The position numbers and the translations under genes were made by a program. Of a stretch of DNA of 64,000 nt, positions 48,792-56,525 are shown piece after piece; within the stretch, counting starts at the first letter, position 1; the number at the start of each line of letters is the position of its first letter. Source of the stretch: Paenibacillus sp. FSL R7-0337 (lineage in GTDB: Bacteria; Bacillota; Bacilli; Paenibacillales; Paenibacillaceae). The stretch is from contig NZ_CP150218.1 in the NCBI RefSeq assembly GCF_037969875.1, positions 3,534,001 through 3,598,000 on the forward strand, in the 5' to 3' direction. A model generated the notes under the pieces. It did no database searches. It was not told the origin of the DNA and saw only the letters and a program-made list of their open reading frames with translations.

Positions 48792-49445
48792 TCAGTCACA
48801 ATTCGCGGAACCGCTAGTCTCAGGCGTGCGGTACACAGCCCGTTCCCCGCCGATCAGCGGCGGTCTGCTCCACGCGGCATTTACCCGGGCAGCCCCGATA
48901 ACCCGCAGGCTTGGCCGGTAAGGTACGGCAATCCTACGCAGATGCATGCCAATCAGGGTCTCCCCGATATCTATACCGGCATGAGCTTCAATGGTCTCTG
49001 CCAGTACCGGGTCTGTCATGGACTGGTAGGCCGCAGCAGCCATGGAGCCTCCGGCTCCCGGAATGGGTACAGCCGATACCTCTCTAAGGCCAAGGGCTTC
49101 CAGCAGGGCGCGTTCCATCACCAGCGAACGGTTCAAATGCTCGCAGCACTGGTAGACCGGGTGAAAACCAAATTCATCCGCAATCTGCGTAATCCCCTCC
49201 AGCAGCTGACGTGCAACCTCCAGCGCTCCGCCTGTCCCAATCCGCTTCCCCGCCACTTCGCTTGTGCTGGCTCCGACGACCAGGATCTTCCCCGGACCGA
49301 GCTTGCCCGCTACTGCAAGTTCACGCGTTACCGCAGCAGTGGCTGCGGCCAAAGAAAGTTCCCCGCCGCCCGTTAGCTGCTGCTCTGCAGCCGCCTTACC
49401 GGATAAGCGGTCATCCCCTGAATTCTGCTTCAGGACTTCCTCCAT
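48792..49445 (-). CDS. ywlG: UPF0340 / TIGR01440 family protein (YwlG-like)
   Basis: 217 residues; longer than Bacillus YwlG because of about 30 extra N-terminal residues. Conserved GKILVVGASTSEVAGKRIG, FGFHPVYQCCEHLNRSLVME, PGAGGSMAAAAYQSMTDPV and HAGIDIGETLIGMHLRRIAV. The function is unknown. AAGGGGGCGG lies before the ATG at 49445. Syntenic with the Bacillus ywlE-ywlG-glyA block, but rpiB (ywlF) is missing between ywlE and ywlG here. Confidence 0.85.
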   Translation of the reverse strand: MEEVLKQNSGDDRLSGKAAAEQQLTGGGELSLAAATAAVTRELAVAGKLGPGKILVVGASTSEVAGKRIGTGGALEVARQLLEGITQIADEFGFHPVYQCCEHLNRSLVMERALLEALGLREVSAVPIPGAGGSMAAAAYQSMTDPVLAETIEAHAGIDIGETLIGMHLRRIAVPYRPSLRVIGAARVNAAWSRPPLIGGERAVYRTPETSGSANCD

Positions 49446-49494
49446 CTTACCGCCCCCTTCAACCGTTTCTGATTTCCATGGAGATGCAACTTTT

Positions 49495-49541
49495 AAACAA
49501 AAAAGAGCAGTCCGCAGGTTGAACTGCGGATGTGCTCTTTT
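49495..49541 (-). terminator. Terminator after ywlE
   Basis: AGAGCACATCCGCAG / CTGCGGACTGCTCT is followed by TTTTTT on the minus strand; the plus strand also ends in TTTT, so it could act both ways. Confidence 0.85.
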
Positions 49542-49667
49542 GCCCAGGCGACCGGCCGTTTATTCCAGGTGCTCCATCGTGGTTTCATCCACACTTGTCG
49601 CCAGTTACACCGGAACCGGATCATATTTATTACATTTTAAGGGATAGTCAGCAAAAAATCAACCACT

Positions 49668-50255
49668 TCAAAGCCGTCTTAGCGATTCAAGCTTATCGAG
49701 CAGACCGTACAACGCCGTACGGATCTCAGCCGCCGCCAGCTCGTAATCTTCACGCGAGCCGCCGAACGGATCACTGATATCGAAGCTGGGGATACGCTGG
49801 CGGATCTCAATCATCCGCTGCATAGCCGCAGCATCCGGCTCGGTGCCCAGGGCCAGATTCAGCTCTGCCTCCGCATACAGGCTGTCCAGCTCCCGGATAT
49901 CGGCATTCACGGATTCCTGCGTCTGGACATACTCCTTAAGGGTATGGGTCTTGGTAACGGCGTCAGGAAAATACTGCAGCAAGTGCCGTTTATGTGCTCC
50001 TGTCAGGGTAAGGATCAGATCAGCCCAGGCCACCGCCTCCCCGTCCAGCTGTGAGGATACGATGCGGTCCTGAATCCCTTCATCCTGCAGAATGCCGCCA
50101 GCATGTCTGGATATGGAAGTACCCGGGACAGCAGAAACTCCGGCAGACCGCACCTCCACATGAATGCCCCGCTCCTTCGCAAGCTTCCGCAGAAGCCCTT
50201 CGGCCATGGGACTACGGCAGGTATTACCTGTGCAGACAAATAAAATATGCAGCAA
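49668..50255 (-). CDS. ywlE: YwlE-type protein-arginine phosphatase
   Basis: 195 residues from the TTG at 50255, eight bases after GGAGG (a GTG at 50264 is too close). Low-molecular-weight phosphatase fold. The active loop VCTGNTCRSP has the Thr in CTGNTCR that marks arginine rather than tyrosine phosphatase activity. The general acid is in DPFGGS. Compared with the roughly 150-residue Bacillus enzyme it carries an insertion of about 40 residues (QTQESVNADIRELDS to IRQRIP) between LKEYV and the DPFGG loop. It would reverse McsB arginine marks. Confidence 0.88.
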   Translation of the reverse strand: MLHILFVCTGNTCRSPMAEGLLRKLAKERGIHVEVRSAGVSAVPGTSISRHAGGILQDEGIQDRIVSSQLDGEAVAWADLILTLTGAHKRHLLQYFPDAVTKTHTLKEYVQTQESVNADIRELDSLYAEAELNLALGTEPDAAAMQRMIEIRQRIPSFDISDPFGGSREDYELAAAEIRTALYGLLDKLESLRRL

Positions 50256-50326
50256 CCTTTCCACCTCCGGTAAACATTATAATTTCGGTATAAAGCTAAA
50301 AAATCGTGGGTATTGCCGTTATTGTA

Positions 50327-50902
50327 TCAGAAGATGAACATCAAACCAAACGCCAGCAGGATGGCTCCGCCCAGCGCTTCCCCGTATTCTCCGAGTCCGC
50401 GGCTTACCCGACGGCCCAGCAGCAGCCCCGTAATCGACATGACACCGCCGCAGGCACCGAAGGCCAGCACGGTTAGTATAATACTATTCACAAACATCCC
50501 GAGTGAAACCCCGACCGAGAAAGAATCCACACTTACACTGAGCGAGATCAGCAGCATCCCCCAGATCGTCCGGTGATCCATCTGCCGGCTGCTGCCGCCG
50601 TCGTCCTGGCGGAAGGAATTGAACACCATATGTCCGCCCAGCAGAACCAGCAGGACTCCGGCGGCATACGTGGTAACCTGTCCCAGCAAATGGCCGACAT
50701 AGCTGCCCGTGAACAGGCCCAGCAGCGGCATCAGTACATGAAAAAAAGCAATCAGCAGGCTAAGCTGCAGCACATGCAGCAGACGGATGCCCCTCATCCC
50801 GATGCCTACGCCCAGCGAGAACGCATCCATCCCCAGCGCAACTGCCATAATAGCTATTGTTACTAACTGGCCCCAGCCCCCATATATTCCGTCCCAGCCC
50901 AT
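50327..50902 (-). CDS. mntP: MntP-type manganese efflux pump
   Basis: 191 residues, six membrane helices. The family motif occurs twice with Asp in the membrane: GMDAFSLGVGIGM and VDSFSVGVSLGM. Exports Mn2+. Start ATG at 50902 follows GGTGGAGGG; the longer frame lacks a ribosome site. Equivalent to ywlD of Bacillus in this neighbourhood. No mn-box riboswitch was seen upstream. Confidence 0.9.
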   Translation of the reverse strand: MGWDGIYGGWGQLVTIAIMAVALGMDAFSLGVGIGMRGIRLLHVLQLSLLIAFFHVLMPLLGLFTGSYVGHLLGQVTTYAAGVLLVLLGGHMVFNSFRQDDGGSSRQMDHRTIWGMLLISLSVSVDSFSVGVSLGMFVNSIILTVLAFGACGGVMSITGLLLGRRVSRGLGEYGEALGGAILLAFGLMFIF

Positions 50903-51049
50903 GAATAACCCTCCACCCTGAGTCCGTAAGTTCTTGTACAACAACGATATGCGGACAAGATGGTATTCATGACTGTGAGGTGGATGGCAGGTGGGGCTGG
51001 AGGGAGCCAGAGCCTGCGTGAAATCAGGTGTATCAGCTTATCTGAAAAT

Positions 51050-51220
51050 TCATTTTTCGGGTTTATCGAAATATTCCTTTGACTTTTTGAGGATGTCCAG
51101 CTCCTCCTCCATCTCGGCCAACTGCCCCTCCATCTCCGCCAACTGCTGACCGTGTTCCTTCAGTTGACGTTCAAGCTCTCTGACTTTGTCCTGATCGGCT
51201 TCCTGATCCTTTCCACTCAT
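51050..51220 (-). CDS. 56-residue coiled-coil protein, not previously named
   Basis: ATG at 51220, seven bases after a perfect AAGGAGGTG, to TGA at 51050. Highly charged: KVRELERQLKEHGQQLAEME and GQLAEMEEELDILKKSKEYF show heptad Leu/Met spacing, a likely dimeric or trimeric coiled coil. The last block, EELDILKKSKEYF, looks like the leucine-zipper end of IS3-family OrfA (ENEILKKAxxFF). No transposase lies nearby, so it is either a coincidental or domesticated zipper. It lies between ywlC and mntP. The strong ribosome site argues that it is real. Confidence 0.7.
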   Translation of the reverse strand: MSGKDQEADQDKVRELERQLKEHGQQLAEMEGQLAEMEEELDILKKSKEYFDKPEK

Positions 51221-51281
51221 AGAAGCACCTCCTTCCAGCGGCTTAACAGGCGGACACGGTTCATGCTAACAGAGCAGCCTG

Positions 51282-52454
51282 CTAACCGGCGTCGATTACC
51301 GTATCACCGGCGGCCTTCATCAGCCGGTTCATGATGGCTGCGCCGAGGCCCGTGACCGGGCAGGCCTCGGCCAGAATGTACGTGGCCCCCGCTTCATCAA
51401 AATGCCGCAAGGCGGCATACAGGAAGCGGGCCGCCTCCTCCGGCGAGGACAGCGAGCCGAGAGACACCGTGCAGGCAGCCGGGTCGGCGGGATACAGGGC
51501 CCTATGCTCCTCGAAGAGGAGCAGGCCCGTGATCTCGCCCGCCCGCTGCGCCGCCTGCAGCAGCCCTGCGGCGGTCTCCGCCACGCGCTGCGCGGAGGAG
51601 CCGCGTACGATGCCAAGCGCGCCGCGCGGGGCATAGTGCGTGTACTTCATGCCCGGCGCGCGCGGCGCCGGGCTGCTGCCGGCGGCCGGCTTCGCGGCGG
51701 CCGCTTCAGTGCCGGTCACCGCCGCGAGCTGCTCGGCGGTGATGCCCCCGGGACGGAGCACGGCTACCGTCCCGTCGGGCTGCACCTGCACTACGGTCGA
51801 CTCCAGGCCGACCCCGGCCGCGCCACCGTCCAGAACCCCGCCGATAAATCCGGCGAGGTCTTCCAGCACATGGGCGGCCAGCGTAGGACTTGGCCGCCCG
51901 GAGCGGTTGGCGCTGGGCGCAGCAACCGGACAATCCGCCGCGCGCAGCAGCGCAAGCGCCACCGGATGATCCGGCATGCGCACGCCAACCGTATCCAGGC
52001 CTGCCGTCACCAGCGGCGAAAGGACGCCGGGCCGCACCGGCAGTACCAGCGTCAGCGGGCCGGGCCAGAAGGCATCGATCAGCGCCGAGGCCACCGGATG
52101 CACCTCCGTCACCAGACGTTCAAGATCCTCCCGCCGGGCAATATGCACGATCAGCGGGTTGTCCGAGGGACGACCTTTGGCTGCGAATACCGCTTCAACC
52201 GCTGCTGTATTCCGCGCGTCTGCACCCAGTCCGTACACCGTCTCCGTCGGAAAGGCCACCGTCTCCCCGTTCCGCAGCAGCGTTGCCGCTTCTGAGATCA
52301 TGCCCAGGTCACTCCCGCCCGGCTGCCAACTGGCAGAACTCCCCAATCCGCCATCTGTTCCCTCCTTACCGGAAGCAAGGCTCCAGTACAGAGTAGACTC
52401 TATATGACCGCTGCGGCGCTGGGCCGCGAACGGTGAATGCTTATCTTCTGTCAT
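51282..52454 (-). CDS. ywlC: Threonylcarbamoyl-AMP synthase (Sua5/YwlC)
   Basis: 390 residues. It makes threonylcarbamoyl-AMP from Thr, bicarbonate and ATP for tRNA t6A. YrdC domain at about 55-240: GETVAFPTETVYGLGADA, KGRPSDNPLIVHI, PGPLTLVLP and APSANRSGRPSPT. The C-terminal Sua5 domain has APGMKYTHYAPRG at its start. An N-terminal extension of about 40 residues is unusual. The linker and C-terminal part are GC-rich and Ala-rich. The ribosome site is weak (GAAAGC), so the start is uncertain. Confidence 0.9.
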   Translation of the reverse strand: MTEDKHSPFAAQRRSGHIESTLYWSLASGKEGTDGGLGSSASWQPGGSDLGMISEAATLLRNGETVAFPTETVYGLGADARNTAAVEAVFAAKGRPSDNPLIVHIARREDLERLVTEVHPVASALIDAFWPGPLTLVLPVRPGVLSPLVTAGLDTVGVRMPDHPVALALLRAADCPVAAPSANRSGRPSPTLAAHVLEDLAGFIGGVLDGGAAGVGLESTVVQVQPDGTVAVLRPGGITAEQLAAVTGTEAAAAKPAAGSSPAPRAPGMKYTHYAPRGALGIVRGSSAQRVAETAAGLLQAAQRAGEITGLLLFEEHRALYPADPAACTVSLGSLSSPEEAARFLYAALRHFDEAGATYILAEACPVTGLGAAIMNRLMKAAGDTVIDAG

Positions 52455-52488
52455 CTATCATCACTAGCTTTCTAATTGAATTATTACG

Positions 52489-52517
52489 CCAAAAACGGCC
52501 CCCTCAGGCGGAGCCGC
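52489..52517 (-). terminator. Terminator of spoIIR
   Basis: On the minus strand CGGCTCC / GGGGCCG with a seven-base loop, then TTTTT, about 90 bases after the stop. Confidence 0.75.
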
Positions 52518-52605
52518 TTCTGCTCAAGTGCTGCAATCATCGTACCATATCCGGCGCAAAAACTGTAGAATCCAATATGCGTCTACACCATCCTTCTCAG
52601 GACAT

Positions 52606-53397
52606 TCAGGCGAACAGCCCGCAGATCCAGCTCCAGATATTCTTCAGCAGCTCCCACACGAAGAACTTCACCTTCGGTGTCTCAGCAGCATCACCCGAGC
52701 TTCCTTCCTTGTTAGCAGAATCCGAGAGACTGGATACTGCCCCTTGCGCTGTTCCATCCGCACCCTTCACCTTCGCGCCGTCTCCCGAAGCCTTGGCTGA
52801 GACCTTAGTAACATCCTTAGCTCCAGCCTTCGCAGCAGCCGGTTCCGCAGCCGCAGCATCCCCGGTTCCCGCATCGATGAAGCAAAGCGGCGGAAACAGC
52901 ACGCACCACCAGTTCTGTCCCTTACCTGCTCCAAGCGTAACCCGGACAGCCTCGTATTCTCCGGCAGGGTAGACCCGGCCGCCATACATTTTGGTCGGAA
53001 AAGGAACCGTGCCCAGCTCCACCTGATAGCCGTATTCAATCCCGCGCAGCGCCAGCTCTCTGCCCACCAGCTCATTCAGCTCCGGCAGGTGATTACGGAT
53101 CAGGGCACGGGCCTGCTCCAGACTCTGCGGATCTTCCAGTCCGGCCACCCACTGATTAATCTGCTCCACGATCCGGTCACGAATCTGGCGCTTCACCAGC
53201 TGATCCCCGGTGCCGTCCGAATTCGCCAGAATACGCAAGCGGATTGACTCCTGCGGGATGGATACCTCTGCAACAGCAGCATCGCTTTTTTGCCCTTCCC
53301 AGGCCATCATCAGAATCATAAAAAAACAAATTAAAATGGCAGTATACTTAAAGGTAATCCGCAGGGAATCCCCTCGCTCCAGCTTAACATCCTCCAT
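52606..53397 (-). CDS. spoIIR: SpoIIR, intercompartmental signalling protein
   Basis: 263 residues. It is made in the forespore, crosses the septum and triggers SpoIIGA processing of pro-sigma-E. Hydrophobic N-terminus (YTAILICFFMILMMAWEG, about 18-35). The conserved core is IPQESIRLRILANSDGTGDQ, then VKRQIRDRIVEQINQW, YGGRVYPAGEYEAVRVTLG and WWCVLFPPLCFID. An Ala/Lys/Gly-rich insert (about 180-230) precedes the last helix. The ATG at 53397 is chosen because a sigma-F promoter lies at 53436-53465, which puts an upstream start at 53463 outside the transcript. Confidence 0.93.
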   Translation of the reverse strand: MEDVKLERGDSLRITFKYTAILICFFMILMMAWEGQKSDAAVAEVSIPQESIRLRILANSDGTGDQLVKRQIRDRIVEQINQWVAGLEDPQSLEQARALIRNHLPELNELVGRELALRGIEYGYQVELGTVPFPTKMYGGRVYPAGEYEAVRVTLGAGKGQNWWCVLFPPLCFIDAGTGDAAAAEPAAAKAGAKDVTKVSAKASGDGAKVKGADGTAQGAVSSLSDSANKEGSSGDAAETPKVKFFVWELLKNIWSWICGLFA

Positions 53398-53435
53398 CTT
53401 CCGCAGCCCCTCTCCCTCTGAACCTCTTATGTTCC

Positions 53436-53465
53436 CAGTATGTCCAGGAATGAGAGACTGCAAAC
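53436..53465 (-). promoter_or_regulatory. Sigma-F promoter of spoIIR
   Basis: On the minus strand GTTTG (53461-53465), a 15-base spacer, GGACATACTG (53436-53445), a full match to the GGnnAnAnT -10. The predicted start site is about 53429. Confidence 0.75.
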
Positions 53466-53504
53466 CTAGTAATCTATTATTTATGAAGTAGAGACGGCAG
53501 TTGC

Positions 53505-54701
53505 CTAGTTTTTGGACAAAAGGGATTTGCCCTTCGCGTCCGGCTGCGGCAGCGGGAGATCGTCCTCCACATCCTGTCCGTAGAGCCTTACGCTCATCGC
53601 TATCCCCATGCAGGCCATATTAATCAGCAGCGAGGTCCCGCCGTAGCTGATGAAAGGCAGGGTAATGCCGGTCAGCGGCATCAGTCCGGTCATCGCCCCA
53701 ATATTCTCCAGAATCTGATACAGCAGCATCGCCACGATCCCGACAATCAGCAGCGGCCCGCCGCGGTCCCTGCATTCCAAGGCAATCAGTATTAATCTGT
53801 GGATCAGGATAAAAAAGAGCATCAGCAGCGCCGCTGCGCCCAGGAAGCCGAATTCCTCCCCAATCTGCACAAAAATCGATTCCGAATACAGATACGGCAC
53901 ACGGTTGCTCTGTACGGAGCTGCCTTGCAAATAGCCTTCTCCCTTGAGGCCCCCGGAGCCAATCGCCGTCTGGGCATTTTTCGTCTGATAGCTCGCTTTG
54001 CTGCTGGCTAGATCAGGCACGAGCCAAGGGTCAAACCGGCTGACGAAATGATCCCGGCCCAGCGTTTTTTCAATGAAATTAACCGTCTGCTCGTGATAGT
54101 TGATATAGCACAGGATGAAGCCCAGAATTGCCCCGCCCGCGATAATCAGCCCGATCAGCGCATGGGAGAATTTGATACGCCCGATCCATAGCAGGCCAAG
54201 CAGGATTACGATATAGCTGAGCGCATTGCCCAGATCATTCTGGATGATGACCAGCGCGCACGGCATGAATGCAATCAGACCCAGCGGCACGACATCGCGC
54301 CAGAACTGGAGCCGGGTTTTATTTTTGCGGACAAGCATGGTCGTCAGAAAAATAATTAGAATCAGCTTGAACAGTTCCGCCGGCTGAATGCTTAAATCTC
54401 CAATACCGATCCAGCCTTGGGCACCGTTCTTCACCTTGCCGAAAAAGCTGACCGACAGAAGAATCCCAATCCCGGCAATATAAATATAGAGCCCATACCG
54501 TACCAGCAGGCGGTAATCGAACAGGGTGATCAGGATAAAAGCGACAAAGCCCACAACATAATACTTAAGCATCCTGATATGCATTCCGTCCAGGTCGTCT
54601 CTTCCGTGAGTCACGCTATAAATGGAGAAGATACAGATCCCCATCAGCACAATCAAAATAAGCACAATGCTGCCGTCTATTCTTTTGATTCTCTGCAACA
54701 T
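53505..54701 (-). CDS. RodA/FtsW/SpoVE family SEDS protein (paralogue 1)
   Basis: 398 residues, about ten membrane helices. SEDS proteins polymerise peptidoglycan glycan strands with a class B PBP. Seen: GWIGIGDLSIQPAELFKLIL, QNDLGNALSYIVILLGLLWI, FVQIGEEFGFLGAAALLMLF, TGLMPLTGITLPFISYGGTS. The putative catalytic Asp is in QNDLG. GAGGGG precedes the ATG at 54701. It is the downstream member of a tandem pair; the second copy (54991) is similar along its whole length. Confidence 0.88.
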   Translation of the reverse strand: MLQRIKRIDGSIVLILIVLMGICIFSIYSVTHGRDDLDGMHIRMLKYYVVGFVAFILITLFDYRLLVRYGLYIYIAGIGILLSVSFFGKVKNGAQGWIGIGDLSIQPAELFKLILIIFLTTMLVRKNKTRLQFWRDVVPLGLIAFMPCALVIIQNDLGNALSYIVILLGLLWIGRIKFSHALIGLIIAGGAILGFILCYINYHEQTVNFIEKTLGRDHFVSRFDPWLVPDLASSKASYQTKNAQTAIGSGGLKGEGYLQGSSVQSNRVPYLYSESIFVQIGEEFGFLGAAALLMLFFILIHRLILIALECRDRGGPLLIVGIVAMLLYQILENIGAMTGLMPLTGITLPFISYGGTSLLINMACMGIAMSVRLYGQDVEDDLPLPQPDAKGKSLLSKN

Positions 54702-54892
54702 AAGGATATACCCCTCAACCTCTCCGGATTAGGAATCCGCCCGTTACACCCAGCCCAGGCTTCAACCCACTAATTTCCATTGTAATTCAATTGGGAGCAT
54801 CTATTCAATTTTTCTATTTCTGCATAGCTGATCCACTTCATCCGAACGGCCTTAGTTACCGTAGACGCCCAGACACATGAATTCTTACATTT

Positions 54893-54939
54893 CAAAACTA
54901 AAATACCGGAACCCTTCGTATACGAAGAATTCCGGTATA
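54893..54939 (-). terminator. Terminator between the two RodA paralogues
   Basis: On the minus strand ATACCGGAATTCTTCG / CGAAGGGTTCCGGTAT with a short loop, followed by TTTAGTTTT. It separates the tandem copies into two transcription units; the rest of 54702-54990 shows nothing I can name. Confidence 0.85.
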
Positions 54940-54990
54940 GATGAAGCATCCAGCCTCCCCGTATGAACGGGCTTTACTATTCTTAATGAG

Positions 54991-56184
54991 TTAGCTTCTC
55001 TTGGCGGGAGCCGGGGAAGAATACAGCGCAGGACTCGGCAGATCCTCTTCCACCTCTTGCCCATGCAGACGTACGCTCATGACAAGTCCTATGCTCGCCA
55101 TATTGATCAGCAGTGAGGTTCCCCCGAAGCTGATGAATGGCAGCGTAATCCCTGTCAGCGGCATTAGGCCCAGGAAGGCCCCGATATTCTCAAAAATCTG
55201 GTACAACAGCATCGCCACCACCCCGACGATCAGGAATGGCCCGCCCCTATCCTTGCACTCCAGTGCTATTAGAATCATCCGGTGAATGAGGATAAAGTAC
55301 AGCAGCAGCACCAATGCCGACCCGACAAAGCCGTATTCCTCCGCAATCTGTACAAAAATGGAGTCCGAGTAGGTGTACGGTACACGGTCGGTCTGCACCG
55401 AGCTGCCCGTCATATAGCCTTCACCGCTCATGCCGCCGGAAGCGATGGCCATTTTGGCGTTCTTCGTATGATAAATCGCTTTGGCCGTCGCCTTATCCGG
55501 CACCAGCCACGGGTCGAAGCGCTCGATCCAGTGCGAGCGTTTGATATCTACCAGAAAATCCTTAATTTCATCGTGATAATGAATATAACTCATAATTCCG
55601 GCAGCCGCCGAGCCGCCTATAACCAGCAGCCCGATCAGCGCATGGGTGAATTTAATATTGCCGATCCACAGGAGACCGATCAGAATAACGATGTACGAGA
55701 GCGCATTCCCCAGGTCATTCTGGCTGATTACGATGACAAACGGCACGAAACTGAATAATCCCAGCGGGACTACATCGCGCCAGAACAGCAGCTTATTCTT
55801 ATTCTTGCGGACCAGCACAGCCGCCAGGAACAGAATAAGAATCAGCTTGAACAGCTCCGCTGGCTGAAGACTGAAGCTTGTACCGAACTTGATCCAGCCT
55901 TGTGCGCCGTTCTGCTCTGTACCGACGAAGCTGACCAGGACCAGAATGCCAATGCCCGTGATGTACACATACAACGCGTATTTTACAAACAGGCGATAAT
56001 CCACGAACGTCAGCCCGATAAAGGCAACGAAGCCCACGATATAGAATTTGATCATCTTAATATGCGACCCGTCCAGCCTCTCACGCCCGTGGGTCACACT
56101 ATATATGGAGAAAATGCTGACCACCATCAGCAGCACAAGAATCACCAGGATGACACCGTCAATCTTTTTAATCTTCTGAAGCAT
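54991..56184 (-). CDS. RodA/FtsW/SpoVE family SEDS protein (paralogue 2)
   Basis: 397 residues, the same domain layout as the 53505 gene: GWIKFGTSFSLQPAELFKLI, SQNDLGNALSYIVILIGLLW, FVQIAEEYGFVGSALVLLL and TGITLPFISFGGTSLLINMA. Most differences lie in the extracytoplasmic loop near residues 205-260 and the C-terminal tail. AAGGAGA precedes the ATG at 56184. Tandem duplication followed by divergence is the simplest reading; which copy serves elongation and which sporulation is unclear. Confidence 0.88.
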   Translation of the reverse strand: MLQKIKKIDGVILVILVLLMVVSIFSIYSVTHGRERLDGSHIKMIKFYIVGFVAFIGLTFVDYRLFVKYALYVYITGIGILVLVSFVGTEQNGAQGWIKFGTSFSLQPAELFKLILILFLAAVLVRKNKNKLLFWRDVVPLGLFSFVPFVIVISQNDLGNALSYIVILIGLLWIGNIKFTHALIGLLVIGGSAAAGIMSYIHYHDEIKDFLVDIKRSHWIERFDPWLVPDKATAKAIYHTKNAKMAIASGGMSGEGYMTGSSVQTDRVPYTYSDSIFVQIAEEYGFVGSALVLLLYFILIHRMILIALECKDRGGPFLIVGVVAMLLYQIFENIGAFLGLMPLTGITLPFISFGGTSLLINMASIGLVMSVRLHGQEVEEDLPSPALYSSPAPAKRS

Positions 56185-56336
56185 ATTCTGTCTCCTTACT
56201 CAGTACTGGTTCTTCCCGTTCATGTCTGCAGGCAGAAGTTCCGTCTTGTCTATTGTAAAGGAAGGGGCCGCCTAAATACAATTTCCATCGTTTGGGGGTA
56301 CTCTGTTAGGTGAACAGCCGGGCCACCTCCAATGCA

Positions 56337-56517
56337 GCGGACTGAGCGGACCTTATTCGCTGCAAAAGCACCTTCCCTGAAGTAATGCGGACAGAGAGGA
56401 CGCTATTCGTTCAGTTGGTTGCTCACACAGGCCTGTTTACAGGCAATAAGGTCTTCTCAGTCCACAAGTGTTGATCTTTTCGCGTTATTTGAGCAAATAG
56501 CGTCTTCTCAGTCCGTT
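56337..56517. repeat. Four-copy inverted repeat array (GGACTGAG family)
   Basis: Copies: 56337-56366 (+), 56387-56416 (+), 56444-56464 (-), 56481-56517 (-). Consensus GGACTGAGAGGACGCTATT; the plus copies are spaced 50 bases, the minus copies about 53. The two halves are mirror images, so a long imperfect cruciform or RNA hairpin is possible. It fills most of the 341-base gap between prmC and the RodA gene. The rest of that gap (56185-56336) shows nothing I can name. Confidence 0.8.
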
Positions 56518-56525
56518 CCCCGTCC

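Noticed and set aside
51402..52396. Long plus-strand frames over ywlC
   Set aside because: Antisense to a clear Sua5 gene; Arg/Gly-rich composition from high GC.
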